Positions 17,157 through 25,261 of a stretch of 56,182 nt of DNA are shown here, piece after piece. The stretch comes from Armatimonadota bacterium (GTDB lineage: Bacteria > Armatimonadota > UBA5829), in contig JAMCYN010000007.1 of the NCBI GenBank assembly GCA_023474015.1, forward strand, positions 1-56,182, written 5' to 3'. How positions within the stretch are numbered: the first letter of the stretch is position 1; every line of letters starts with the position of its first letter. The position numbers were made by a program, and so were the translations under genes. Below the pieces are notes generated by a model. It was given only the letters and a program-made list of their open reading frames with translations, did no database searches and was not told where the DNA came from.

Positions 17157-17381
17157 GTTAACCTTCCTTGATAGCCCACAGGTCGGCCTCCCGGCGGCGG
17201 GAGGCGTCCCCGCTGTATTGCACAATGATGGTTGCTTGCTTGACGGTTATGTGGCGGCACAGAAACCTATGTTAACACCGGCCTGCGCTTCAGTCAAATG
17301 TTGTGCATATAGCGTGCCACAACCACCGCACGTTGCTCCTGAACACGGGATTTGCGGGCAAAACCGGTGAGGATAACAGGG

Positions 17382-17470
17382 AAATGAGGAATGATGAATG
17401 CAGAATGCAGAATGAAGGAACCTCTCAATCACAGGCCATTCTGCATTCTGCATTCTGCATTCTGCAATTA
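17382..17470. repeat. Heptamer-array hairpin, unit GAATGCA
   Basis: The left arm is GAATGAT, GAATGCA, GAATGCA, GAATGAA; the right arm is four ATTCTGC units. The tip, read on the minus strand, resembles that of the hairpin at 36797-36886 (TTGAGAGG then TCCTTCATTC). The rest of the 17157-17710 gap shows no gene I can support. Confidence 0.8.
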
Positions 17471-17710
17471 CCTTCTGCCTCTGCAGTAAATATGACCTCA
17501 TCCTTAACACGGCCCATCTCGTATGATGTAAGTTTGAACCGTGTGTCTGCTGGGTATATCTGGCAAGCAAGCGGGCAAGCAATCATTATGGGGATTTTCG
17601 CCCCACATGGCCTATGGATGGGCCTGTTGGTACGGTTTGTGCAACGTGGTAGCTCGATGGCTCCGGCGCCCCTTGCCGTTGTCGTCACCTTTGGAGGGAG
17701 CGTGTACAAT

Positions 17711-17896
17711 ATGGTTAAGTGCTTCTGGTGTGGAGCAGAAAACGATAGGCACCAGGACGAATGCTGTGTGTGCAAAAGGAAGTTGCAGTGGACAACCTTC
17801 TTTAAGGGCGTACTGCGTCCATCAGTGGGTTGTCTCCTGGGCACGAGGCCCAGCAACGATGCGCACGGGCATGTGGCTCGGCTGAAGGTGGCCTAA
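17711..17896 (+). CDS. Small zinc-ribbon protein
   Basis: A 61-aa protein beginning MVKCFWCGAENDRHQDECC and continuing VCKRKL. Two CxxC pairs 12 residues apart form a zinc-ribbon knuckle, as in small bacterial zinc_ribbon_2/DZANK-like proteins. GGAGGG (12 bases upstream) supports the ATG at 17711, although the open frame runs further upstream. The second half has no motif I recognise. A hairpin with T-rich tail follows. Confidence 0.6.
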   Translation: MVKCFWCGAENDRHQDECCVCKRKLQWTTFFKGVLRPSVGCLLGTRPSNDAHGHVARLKVA

Positions 17897-17937
17897 TCTA
17901 TTTGGATTTCGGATTGCGGATTGAATGTCCGTTCTTG

Positions 17938-17975
17938 GCCCGCGGGTGTGTTACCCGTGGGCTGTTCTTCGTTTA
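17938..17975 (+). terminator. Probable intrinsic terminator after the zinc-ribbon gene
   Basis: Stem GCCCGCGGGT / ACCCGTGGGC (10 bp, one G-U pair), loop GTGTT, then TGTTCTTCGTTT. A short run of GGATTNN heptamers lies just before it. Confidence 0.5.
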
Positions 17976-17982
17976 GGAGCTT

Positions 17983-18828
17983 TCATAGCCGCCTGCCGGC
18001 CCAGACCGAAGCCACTTCAGCCCCAAGTATGGTGACAATAGCTGAGTAGTAGATCCAAACCAGCAGCAGAATCACACCCGCCAGCGAGCCGTAGACCGCG
18101 CTGTAGTTCGCGAAATTGGTGACATAGTAACTGAAGCCGAACTTCGCAATCTCCCATAGAACCCCCGCGAACACACCGCCGATCAGAGCCTCCGCCCATC
18201 GCACCCGCGTATAGGGGATGATCTTGTAAAAGAGCGTGAACGTTGCAATCGTGATCAGGATCGGAACCGCGTACCCCACGAGCGCCCACGCCCAGCCGGG
18301 AGCGAGGTCAACTATCGGCAGTTGCAGCTTCCTGACCGCGTTTATAGTCGCCGTGATGCCGACGGACACCCCCAGCAGCATGCCCATCATCAAGAGCAGC
18401 CCAACAGCCAACAGCCTCTGCCTCACAAAACCGCGTTTTTGCTCAACGTTCCATGCCAGGTTGATGGCGTTCTCGAAGTTCGAGATGACTGATGTCCCCG
18501 TCCACAGCAGCGTTATCAATCCAAATCCGGTCGCCGCGCCCCGGCCCCGGATAACCTGCTCCACCACTTTCCTGATATCGAACCCGCCCTGGACTGTCAA
18601 CGCCGGAGCGTTCTTCCTGACGAGAGAAAGGATCAGGTCCTCGGCGTGCCTGGGCGACCCCAAAAAGTATGACCCAATCGCTATCGCCAGCAGAATCAAT
18701 GGTATCAACGACAGGAACGCGTAGAAACTGACCGCTGCAGCCACCAGGCTGCCGTTATCCTTCGAGTATTCGCTGAAGACCGTCTTCAGAAACTCAAACG
18801 CCCTGCCGACTCGCCCCGGCAATCTCAC
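17983..18828 (-). CDS. YihY/virulence factor BrkB family membrane protein
   Basis: A 281-aa inner-membrane protein of the YihY/BrkB family (once called ribonuclease BN). It has an N-terminal amphipathic region, then about six hydrophobic helices, with the family motifs AAAVSFYAFLSLIPLILL near residue 32, GLITLLWTGTSVISNFENAIN near 105 and a last helix GVILLLVWIYYSAIVTILGAE. The family is conserved but its function is not settled. It begins with GTG at 18828 in a GC-rich leader. It stands alone between two repeat hairpins. Confidence 0.88.
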   Translation of the reverse strand: MRLPGRVGRAFEFLKTVFSEYSKDNGSLVAAAVSFYAFLSLIPLILLAIAIGSYFLGSPRHAEDLILSLVRKNAPALTVQGGFDIRKVVEQVIRGRGAATGFGLITLLWTGTSVISNFENAINLAWNVEQKRGFVRQRLLAVGLLLMMGMLLGVSVGITATINAVRKLQLPIVDLAPGWAWALVGYAVPILITIATFTLFYKIIPYTRVRWAEALIGGVFAGVLWEIAKFGFSYYVTNFANYSAVYGSLAGVILLLVWIYYSAIVTILGAEVASVWAGRRL

Positions 18829-18845
18829 TACGTCGCCCCCCTAAG

Positions 18846-18932
18846 AAGAATTGCAGATTGATGATTGCAGATTGCAGATTGGGGAAGGATCCTCCCTTCA
18901 TTCTGCATTCTGCAATCTGCAATCAGCAATTC
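18846..18932. repeat. Heptamer-array hairpin, unit GATTGCA/ATTCTGC
   Basis: The left arm is GATTGAT, GATTGCA, GATTGCA, GATTGGG; the tip is GGGGAAGGATCCTCCCTTC; the right arm is ATTCTGC, ATTCTGC, AATCTGC, AATCAGC. It fills the gap between two minus-strand genes. Confidence 0.8.
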
Positions 18933-18933
18933 C

Positions 18934-20283
18934 CTAACTTCTGTCTCCAGTGACCGTAATCATCGCTGTCCCGTGGTCCTCGCGGTCGGGGTAATAGGCC
19001 TTTACGGTAAAGATAAGCCCCTTCGTCGCCAGCGTCCCCTCGAGCGGGATCGGCCCCATTCCGAACTCTCCGTTACTACCCACGGCGATAGTCTGTGAAG
19101 CCACTTGCCCGGCCAGCTTCAGCAGGCCCGTGAGCCCGTTCGAGTAAGTAACCGTGACCATCACCTTAGAATCGGGGCTGGCTTCACCCTTTATCGTAAG
19201 CGCACGCCGTATCGTGGCGCCATCGGGAGGCATGGTTATCGCTACGTTCTTCAGTTGCTTGGGCGGCTCGGGGACTTTGTCCAACTTGACCACCGGCACA
19301 ACCACATGCGCCGGAACCGCCGGAGTCGGAACCACAGGCGCCGCAGGCGGAGCCTTCGCCTCGACGGCCTTGATTACAGCCGGCTCCTCTTTCGCGACAA
19401 CCGGCTCAATGCCGCCGTCGATGGTCACCAGCTTGGCGGCCTGCACTGGGGAAGCCTTCGCGCCCGAAAGAGTCATATAACCGACCACCGGCGCGTTGGT
19501 GACGCTCTTGTCCGCCGGAACCTTAATTTGCCCGCGATACCGGCCCGGCGACACCTCCTTCATAGGGACCGCCGGCATAAAGTATCTGATCTCGAACGAC
19601 GCCTTCGCGCCCGGGGTGCCGGATAACTCCACCATGATTACATCCCCCGGCTTTGGCGCTGCTGGAGCAGTGTAAGCTATCGACTGAATCTTCGGCTTGG
19701 GCGGAGCTACTTTCTCAGGCGCCGGAACGACCTTGCCCTTCTCGACACTGGGGCCGACCTGCGCGGTCTTATCGGTGGTGGCGGCGAGAACTGTCCACGC
19801 CTCGTTGCTGGACGGGTTCACGCGACAGATCAGGAGCGTGCCTGGCTTGATCTCCAATACCCTGCCGATGCGGCCATCGAGTAGAACGACCTGCGTCTGG
19901 TCATTGAGCGGCACCTCCCGACCATCGCGCAGGCGCAATCTGCCGGACTGCATCCCCGCGAAGTCGCCCTTCACGATGCCGAACAGCGCCTTAACCGTAA
20001 CCGCGCGGCCGCTCTGATCGAGAATGGCGGTAATCTGATCGCCCGGAGCCAGTTCGCGCGCGGTAACCCGGCGAAAGTCCATTCCCACCTGTCCGCGCAG
20101 AATCTTCGCCCCAGCCACCGACTGTATGGTAACGGTCTCCTTGTCAGTCCGAAGCGCCAGCGCGCCGGTATCCCCCGACGGAGAAATCAACGTGCCAACG
20201 ATACTCTTCCCGCCGCCATACGCCGCGCCAGCCCACATGACCACGCACACCGCAATCAACAAACTCACCCACGCAACTCTCAT
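18934..20283 (-). CDS. Exported repeat/Ig-like protein of unknown function
   Basis: A 449-aa protein with a signal peptide (hydrophobic residues 3-18, AYG before cleavage). The N-terminal half is beta-rich with two similar segments about turning values into limits (GKSIVGTLISPSGD, later KGDFAGMQSGRLRLRDGREV). Proline/alanine/valine-rich linkers (about 185-205 and 305-345) separate it from a middle beta domain and a C-terminal Ig-like domain (MPPDGATIRRALTIKGEASP). Such layout is common in cell-envelope proteins. The ATG at 20283 follows GGAGGGG; an earlier start at 20313 would precede the ribosome site. Function unknown. Confidence 0.8.
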   Translation of the reverse strand: MRVAWVSLLIAVCVVMWAGAAYGGGKSIVGTLISPSGDTGALALRTDKETVTIQSVAGAKILRGQVGMDFRRVTARELAPGDQITAILDQSGRAVTVKALFGIVKGDFAGMQSGRLRLRDGREVPLNDQTQVVLLDGRIGRVLEIKPGTLLICRVNPSSNEAWTVLAATTDKTAQVGPSVEKGKVVPAPEKVAPPKPKIQSIAYTAPAAPKPGDVIMVELSGTPGAKASFEIRYFMPAVPMKEVSPGRYRGQIKVPADKSVTNAPVVGYMTLSGAKASPVQAAKLVTIDGGIEPVVAKEEPAVIKAVEAKAPPAAPVVPTPAVPAHVVVPVVKLDKVPEPPKQLKNVAITMPPDGATIRRALTIKGEASPDSKVMVTVTYSNGLTGLLKLAGQVASQTIAVGSNGEFGMGPIPLEGTLATKGLIFTVKAYYPDREDHGTAMITVTGDRS

Positions 20284-20380
20284 CCCCACCCCTCCAAATG
20301 CGCCTGGAAGCAATTATAGATTATATCAAGGGACCGAAATTACCTCCTTACGCATTGGGGCGTGTCGGCGGCTGTCTTGT

Positions 20381-20700
20381 CGCGAAGACACGAAGGAGAT
20401 TTAACAACGAAAGGACGAAAGAGTCGGAATAGTACCTCCAAGCCCCAAGTGTGGGTCGAGTACACCGTAAGCCCTGAGTAGGCCGAAAGGCCGTATCGAA
20501 GGGCGGCTGCGAAGGTAGAGGGCTTGGTTGAGAATTACCCGGTCCTTCGATACGCCCACCAGGCTCTGTCTAAAATAGATAGCTCCTACTGGGCTACTCA
20601 GGGCCTACGGGGTACTGTTCCCCTAAGCCCTATACTCTATGCCCAATTCCCTTTCGTGCTTTCGTTCCTTTCGTTCTTTCGTGACGAAATTCCCTTCCCT
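20381..20700. repeat. CGAAA octamer hairpin split by a MITE-like element
   Basis: The left arm (20381-20423) has CGCGAAGA, CACGAAGG, ACGAAAGG, ACGAAAGA. The right arm (20650-20692) has CTTTCGTG, CTTTCGTT, CTTTCGTT, CTTTCGTG then ACGAAATTCCC. The repeat element 20460-20615 lies between the arms. Together they make up the gap between the two exported-protein genes. Confidence 0.6.
20460..20615. mobile_element. MITE-like element, copy 1
   Basis: The ends are inverted: CCGTAAGCCCTGAGTAGG at the left, and CCGTAGGCCCTGAGTAG on the minus strand at the right, with GTAC just outside on both sides. Inside, CGTATCGAAGG pairs with CCTTCGATACG. No reading frame is carried. Other copies are at 23306-23452 and 26154-26337. 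Confidence 0.75.
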
Positions 20701-20721
20701 TCTCCAGCCTCTAAATCCCAC

Positions 20722-20750
20722 TTGCAGAGCTTGCTAAATGGTGGTACATT
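20722..20750 (+). promoter_or_regulatory. Likely promoter of the beta-barrel gene
   Basis: TTGCAG (20722-20727), 17-base spacer, TACATT (20745-20750), about 80 bases before the start codon. Confidence 0.45.
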
Positions 20751-20835
20751 AGAGTAGACGTGGAATGGGAACATGTATCGTGTTCCGTCGTCTTATTGAA
20801 AGGGGATGCACTCGTAGCAGGAGGACGCGAGGGTA

Positions 20836-22872
20836 ATGTCATTGGGGAGGATCATAAGCAGGCGAGTGGCTGCCATATTAGCGGCGCTTTTTGCCGTGCC
20901 CGTGGTGACGTCTCCAAGCCTGTCGCAAAACGCCGTCGATTCAGCGACGGGTATGATCACCGACGTCGTGGTCGGGCACAATAACAAGGGCCCCTACCCG
21001 CTGTCATACACCAGAATGGCCATGGACAGCATGAGCGTGGTCTTGGGCGGCAGGACGCTGCGCAAGGGCGCCGACTACAATATCGACTCCGAAAAGGGAA
21101 TCATCTCGTTCAACTCGATTGTTGTAAACGATGCGATAATCCGCGTCTCCTATAAGATCGTGCCGGGCAAGTCCGTGGCAACCTCGGGCAAGATGAACGT
21201 GCCTGTCACTGTCAACCTCTTGCAGGACTCCAACGCCAATCTCAACGTCACCGGCCTTTATGCTCAGGACGATCCCAAGAACCCGAACGCGGGCAAGACC
21301 GTGATCGGGGTCGGCGGCGACAAGGCGTGGTCCGGGAGCAAGTTGACCTCACAGTTCCTGCTGAGCCAGCATAACAATGACCGAAGCGACAAGCAGGCCA
21401 GCGTATGGGACAGATCAGCCATCAAGCTCGGCAACGAGATGAAGCTGGGCGCAATCACGCTGAACGGCACATACATGCATTCGGGAAACGACTTCCTGGG
21501 CGCCAAAGAATATGGCACGGGCCTCGGCAAGAACATCACGGACCTGAACGCTGTCTACGCGGCGAACAAGTCGTTCCAGGCCATCTTTAAGTTCAAGGAT
21601 ACCGACGACACCACAGCCGCCGCCAAGGGGGCCTATACTCGGTCCAATGAGCAGCAGATGATCGTCGCCCCGGCGGACGCCACCAAGCTCTCACTTACAC
21701 ACTCGACCACCGAGACCGGCAATAATACCGGCTCGAAGAACACGGTGGAGTCGAGCGTGGTGAAGGTCGACCAAGGCATCGGCGGCAATCTGAACGCCAA
21801 CGTCTCCGTGGGGACCGAGAAAGTCACTGCGGGGGACCAGACCAGCGAAACCCAAACCGAGCAGGTCGGGGTTTCGGGCACGGTGGCGCAAGGGGTGAAT
21901 GTCCAGGCGGCCGCGGTGCAGAAAAACTCGCAGGCCAACGGCGGCGAGCAAAAGATAACCGGCTCGGTGACGATAGCCCCGAATAAGATCCTGGCCGTCG
22001 ATGCGAAGTATCAGGGCATTGACTCCGATAAGAACGGCCAATCGACTAACACCGACATGGCCGTCAGGCTGAAGCCCGCCGATAATGTCGAGATTCAGGC
22101 TAAGCTGACCGACCAGGAACAGGACGACAAACAGCAGTATCAGCGTGATTTCACTCTTTCGAGCACGCCGTCGAAGACCACAAAGCTGACCGCGTTGTTC
22201 AGCCAGCACGGCGTCAATGAAGTGGATGACATCACCAAGGGCGCGATGCTCGAGATTGCTCCGTTCAGCCACACCCGTTTCAGCGCCGGCTACAAATATA
22301 TAGAGAACGGCTCAAACGTGATGACCATTCGCGACTATGCGGCTTCGACCAGCCCAACCTCGCTGTTCAGCTTCAGCGGAAGCTGGCGCGAGCGACAAGC
22401 CCAGACTGGGTTCGCTCCCGATACAAAGAAGATGAACGTCGCGCTCAATCCCGCATCCTCATTGAGCCTGACCGGCGATTACCAGGAGAACCCGGAGGAC
22501 AACGCCGGCGCGATCCAGGCTATGAACAGCAAGGCCGTCGGTATGCGAATGCGCATCGGGTCCGTCGGGCTCCTAACCGACTACACATCTAAAGACGAAT
22601 ATATTGCAAACAAGCTCAGTGACGAGCGTAAGATCGGCCTCGAGCTGCCGGCATTCGGTCGAGGGAAGCTGACCACCGGCTACAAGCTGGCTCGCCTGCT
22701 CAGCGGCTCGGAGCTCTCGACCAGGACATATTCGCTGGGTTATAAGCGCCTGTTGGGCGGGGATTTCAATCTGTCCCTTTCCGGCTACTACACCCAATAT
22801 ATGCAAAACCAGATGACGACTCAGGACAAGGAAGAATACGGCGCGGAGGCCAGCCTGAACGTCAATTTCTAA
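20836..22872 (+). CDS. Outer-membrane beta-barrel-like protein of unknown function
   Basis: A 678-aa protein with a signal peptide (residues 1-31, ending SLSQ). A short N-terminal beta domain contains the pattern VLGGRTLRKGADYNID then GIISFNS and IIRVSYKI, as seen in some large surface beta proteins. The rest is a long series of alternating amphipathic strands rich in N, T, K, D and Q, and the protein ends in NVNF. A C-terminal Phe is the usual outer-membrane insertion signal. There are no cysteines. GGAGG 11 bases upstream supports the start. I read it as a large barrel or surface protein and assign no substrate. It implies a diderm host. Confidence 0.7.
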   Translation: MSLGRIISRRVAAILAALFAVPVVTSPSLSQNAVDSATGMITDVVVGHNNKGPYPLSYTRMAMDSMSVVLGGRTLRKGADYNIDSEKGIISFNSIVVNDAIIRVSYKIVPGKSVATSGKMNVPVTVNLLQDSNANLNVTGLYAQDDPKNPNAGKTVIGVGGDKAWSGSKLTSQFLLSQHNNDRSDKQASVWDRSAIKLGNEMKLGAITLNGTYMHSGNDFLGAKEYGTGLGKNITDLNAVYAANKSFQAIFKFKDTDDTTAAAKGAYTRSNEQQMIVAPADATKLSLTHSTTETGNNTGSKNTVESSVVKVDQGIGGNLNANVSVGTEKVTAGDQTSETQTEQVGVSGTVAQGVNVQAAAVQKNSQANGGEQKITGSVTIAPNKILAVDAKYQGIDSDKNGQSTNTDMAVRLKPADNVEIQAKLTDQEQDDKQQYQRDFTLSSTPSKTTKLTALFSQHGVNEVDDITKGAMLEIAPFSHTRFSAGYKYIENGSNVMTIRDYAASTSPTSLFSFSGSWRERQAQTGFAPDTKKMNVALNPASSLSLTGDYQENPEDNAGAIQAMNSKAVGMRMRIGSVGLLTDYTSKDEYIANKLSDERKIGLELPAFGRGKLTTGYKLARLLSGSELSTRTYSLGYKRLLGGDFNLSLSGYYTQYMQNQMTTQDKEEYGAEASLNVNF

Positions 22873-22895
22873 TCAAGTCACGATTGACCACCTGC

Positions 22896-22976
22896 ATTTG
22901 TCACCCTGAAATTGATTCAGGGTCCGGCTGGTCACCCAACGAGATGCTGAAACGATTCAGCATGACACTTTGTAAG
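22896..22976. repeat. Dispersed hairpins with CCCTGAAATTGATTCAGGG and GATGCTGAAACGATTCAGC
   Basis: Two stem-loops lie side by side between TTTGTCA and TGACACTTTG ends. The arrangement resembles the widespread TGTCA-bounded hairpins in other bacteria. It follows the barrel gene stop and may aid termination. Confidence 0.6.
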
Positions 22977-23016
22977 CCTTCTTTCGTGACCTACCTGAAA
23001 TGGAGGCAGATACACC

Positions 23017-23232
23017 ATGTCACAGACAGAGATCGACCCGGTCCGCGGCGCGTGCCGCCACATGAGGATTCGATATAAGCTGCAGACCTCACACAAGTCC
23101 CCGTTTCCCGAAAAACGATTCCTGCGCTACGAGTGCGAGCAGGGCCACGAAATCGATAACACAAGCGATGAAGATGTCCAGAAGTGTCTGGATTCGGGGA
23201 TAGCTTGCTGGAGAGAAGCGCCGACAGCTTAG
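23017..23232 (+). CDS. Small Cys/His-containing protein of unknown function
   Basis: A 71-aa protein with GGAGG ten bases before the ATG. It contains GACRHMRIRYK, RYECEQGHEI, KCLDSGIACWRE: four Cys and three His in spacing that could bind a metal (C-x2-H then CEQGHE), but I do not recognise the family. It is isolated between a hairpin element and a MITE-like element. The clean start and ribosome site make it a likely real gene. Confidence 0.55.
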   Translation: MSQTEIDPVRGACRHMRIRYKLQTSHKSPFPEKRFLRYECEQGHEIDNTSDEDVQKCLDSGIACWREAPTA

Positions 23233-23275
23233 TCCCTTCTCTTACTTCTAATTACTTCGAACTTCTAACTGTACT
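23233..23275. repeat. Single heptamer arm with GTCCCTTC tip
   Basis: On the minus strand it reads GTTAGAA, GTTCGAA, GTAATTA, GAAGTAA, then GAGAAGGGAC. This is one arm and the tip motif of the array-hairpin family. Confidence 0.5.
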
Positions 23276-23305
23276 GGTCTCTAACGTTATACCTTGTCTG
23301 GTGCA

Positions 23306-23452
23306 GTACCTCCGTAAGCCCTGAGTAGGCCCAAGAAGGGCGGCTGCGAAGGTACAGGCCCTGGTGCAGACTTGCCCGGCCCTTCGATACGCCCACCAGG
23401 CTTTGTCTAGAATAGATAGCTCCTGCTGGGCTACTCAGGGCCTACGGAGCAC
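23306..23452. mobile_element. MITE-like element, copy 2
   Basis: The same inverted ends as copy 1 (CCGTAAGCCCTGAGTAGG ... CTACTCAGGGCCTACGG) and the same core CTTCGATACGCCCACCAGG, with GTCTAGAATAGATAGCTCCT. Its left flank (ACGTTATACCTTG) recurs inverted on the right flank of copy 3. The remaining DNA to 23600 shows no gene. Confidence 0.75.
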
Positions 23453-23600
23453 TGTGTAGGCTTTGAAGGGCGGACGAAGTCTCTGGCGGTCGAAGCGAAG
23501 CTATCGAACAACCTGGGGAAAAGCGTGCCCTACCCCTGAAGACTGACCCGACAACTGCCGAATATGTGACTGAAGCTTACCCTTGTCGGGGAGGATACCA

Positions 23601-24206
23601 ATGGGCATAGAGCGTACTGATCGCGGAGGAGTGCAGCGCGTCTACGAGCAAACCGTTGAAGCGCTGGTTGCCGCGGTAGGACAACGTGACAAGACAGCGG
23701 AGGGGCACAGCCTCAGAGTGACCCGCTACTGTACCGCCATCGGGAAAGTCGTTGGGCTTTCCGAACCTGACTTGATCGACCTCAAGCATGCCGCCGGACT
23801 ACACGACATAGGCAAGGTTGCCGTGTCCCGAAAGATCCTCAACAAGCTGGGCAAACTCACCGAGGACGAGTTTGCCGTGATGAAAAGGCACTCCACGGTG
23901 GCGATACGCATACTCGAGAAAGTGGACGGGCTCCAGTGCGCAGTGCCGCTGGTCAAACACCACCACGAACGCTTCGACGGCAAGGGCTACCCGGACGGTC
24001 TCGCGGGGGACGATATCCCGCTGGGCGCGCGGATAATCGCCGTTGCTGAGGCGTTCGACATACTCACCTCTGATGTCCCCTGGCGCGACGCAATGGACCA
24101 GGAATCCGCCATCGCCGAGCTCGAAACCTGTTCCGGAACACAGTTCGACCCGAATATTGTAACCGCATTTCGCACAGCCATCACAAGCGGGCTGGTGGAG
24201 AGATAG
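23601..24206 (+). CDS. HD-GYP domain protein, probable cyclic-di-GMP phosphodiesterase
   Basis: A 201-aa stand-alone HD-GYP domain. The metal-site motifs are present: HSLRVTRYC near residue 36, GLHDIGKVAV near 71 (the HD pair), the HSTVAIRIL helix, and KHHHERFDGKGYPDGL near 119 (the GYP loop). Family members hydrolyse cyclic-di-GMP to pGpG or GMP. There is no receiver or other sensor domain, so its input is unknown. I chose ATG 23601, six bases after GGGGAGG; a TTG at 23583 lies ahead of that site and is less likely. Confidence 0.85.
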   Translation: MGIERTDRGGVQRVYEQTVEALVAAVGQRDKTAEGHSLRVTRYCTAIGKVVGLSEPDLIDLKHAAGLHDIGKVAVSRKILNKLGKLTEDEFAVMKRHSTVAIRILEKVDGLQCAVPLVKHHHERFDGKGYPDGLAGDDIPLGARIIAVAEAFDILTSDVPWRDAMDQESAIAELETCSGTQFDPNIVTAFRTAITSGLVER

Positions 24207-24362
24207 GGAACAGGGAATAGAAGGGACCCTCTGTTCGTCCGGAAGCCCGTACTGTTCGTCCGGATTTGCAATCCGGGACGGAAGGACACTCTGGGGATTT
24301 ATAATCCCTCCCTTCCCTTTCGCGCTTTCGTCCTTCGTGTTTTCGTGGTGAAATTCCCTTCT
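24206..24362. repeat. Mixed repeats: GATT-AATC hairpins and CGAAA octamers
   Basis: Contains a tip-like GAAGGGACCCTC (24220-24231), the hairpin CCGGATTTGCAATCCGG (24259-24275), GGGATTTATAATCCC (24295-24309) and a run of CTTTCG octamers (24316-24350). The CGTCCGGATTTGC hairpin recurs inverted at 40040-40068. Confidence 0.6.
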
Positions 24363-24408
24363 GTTGACCTTCCTAGCGAACTCTCCGGAAAAAAGATCGC
24401 CCGCTTCT

Positions 24409-24437
24409 TTGACTTTCCGTTGGGGACTTGATATCAT
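24409..24437 (+). promoter_or_regulatory. Promoter giving a nearly leaderless HAD-thiD mRNA
   Basis: TTGACT (24409-24414), 17-base spacer, TATCAT (24432-24437). The start codon at 24449 lies only about 5 bases after the expected transcript start, and no Shine-Dalgarno is present. Confidence 0.65.
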
Positions 24438-24448
24438 AAGTACCCGTT

Positions 24449-25261
24449 ATGGAGTTCACAAATTCGTCGGTCAAGGATAGGCTGACATATGTATTCGACC
24501 TCGACGGGGTGATCTACCGCGGTGTGGAGGTGCAACCCTGCGCCAGGGAAGTAGTGACCACTTTGCGGAATCAGGGCCACGCAGTACGCTTCTACACCAA
24601 TAACGCGGCAAACTCCCGCCAGGATTACGCTTCCAAGCTCGGAAACATGGGCATTCCCACGCCGATCGAGCACATTATGACCTCCTCTTACGCCACCGCG
24701 CTCTACTTCGTCGAGAAGAAAGCCACGGGCAAGACCGTCTATCGCGTCGGCGAGCACGGTATGGAGGTCGAGTTCGAAGCTGTGGGAATGCACGTCATTT
24801 ACGATCAGGAAGAGCCGGACGCTCAAATAGACTTCGTTGTCGCGGGGCTGGACCGTGACTTCCACTACCGCAAGCTTGCGCGCGCCCAGGACGCGATATT
24901 CGCCGGGGCGCGGTTCATAGCCACTAACGAGGACCCGACTTTCCCTATGGAGGGCGGCGCGCTGCTGCCCGGCGGAGGCTGTATGGTGGCGGCGATCAGG
25001 ACCGCGACCGGGACGGAGCCGTTTCTCATCGGCAAGCCTATGACCTACGCGTATGACAAAATCCTGGAGCTTACAGGCACGCCTCCGGAGCGGTCGATCA
25101 TGGTTGGTGACAGGCTCGACACAGACATCGCGGTCGGCAATCGCGCGGGTGCGGAGACAGTGCTGGTGCTGACCGGAGTGACATCAAGAGAGCAAGCCGA
25201 GGGCGCGATGGGAGACCAAAGGCCGGATCGGATTATCAATACGCTGGCGGAACTGCTATGA
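24449..25261 (+). CDS. HAD superfamily (class IIA) phosphatase, NagD-like
   Basis: A 270-aa haloacid-dehalogenase hydrolase with class IIA cap. Motif I is VFDLDGVIYRG (residues 11-21) with both catalytic Asp, motif II FYTNNAANS, motif III KPMTYAYDKI, and motif IV MVGDRLDTDIAVGNRAGAET. The family includes NagD (nucleotide phosphatase) and 4-nitrophenyl or phosphoglycolate phosphatases; the substrate is not clear here. Its 3' end overlaps thiD by 4 bases, so a role near vitamin phosphate metabolism is possible but unproven. Confidence 0.88.
   Translation: MEFTNSSVKDRLTYVFDLDGVIYRGVEVQPCAREVVTTLRNQGHAVRFYTNNAANSRQDYASKLGNMGIPTPIEHIMTSSYATALYFVEKKATGKTVYRVGEHGMEVEFEAVGMHVIYDQEEPDAQIDFVVAGLDRDFHYRKLARAQDAIFAGARFIATNEDPTFPMEGGALLPGGGCMVAAIRTATGTEPFLIGKPMTYAYDKILELTGTPPERSIMVGDRLDTDIAVGNRAGAETVLVLTGVTSREQAEGAMGDQRPDRIINTLAELL

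Noticed and set aside
17186..17205. GCCTCCCG/CGGGAGGC hairpin upstream of the GH130 gene considered as a riboswitch or attenuator
   Set aside because: A single 8-bp GC stem without U-run or conserved aptamer elements is not enough.
17382..17470. Tandem short repeats considered as a CRISPR array
   Set aside because: The repeats are 7-8 bases without spacers and form inverted arms; no cas genes are present.
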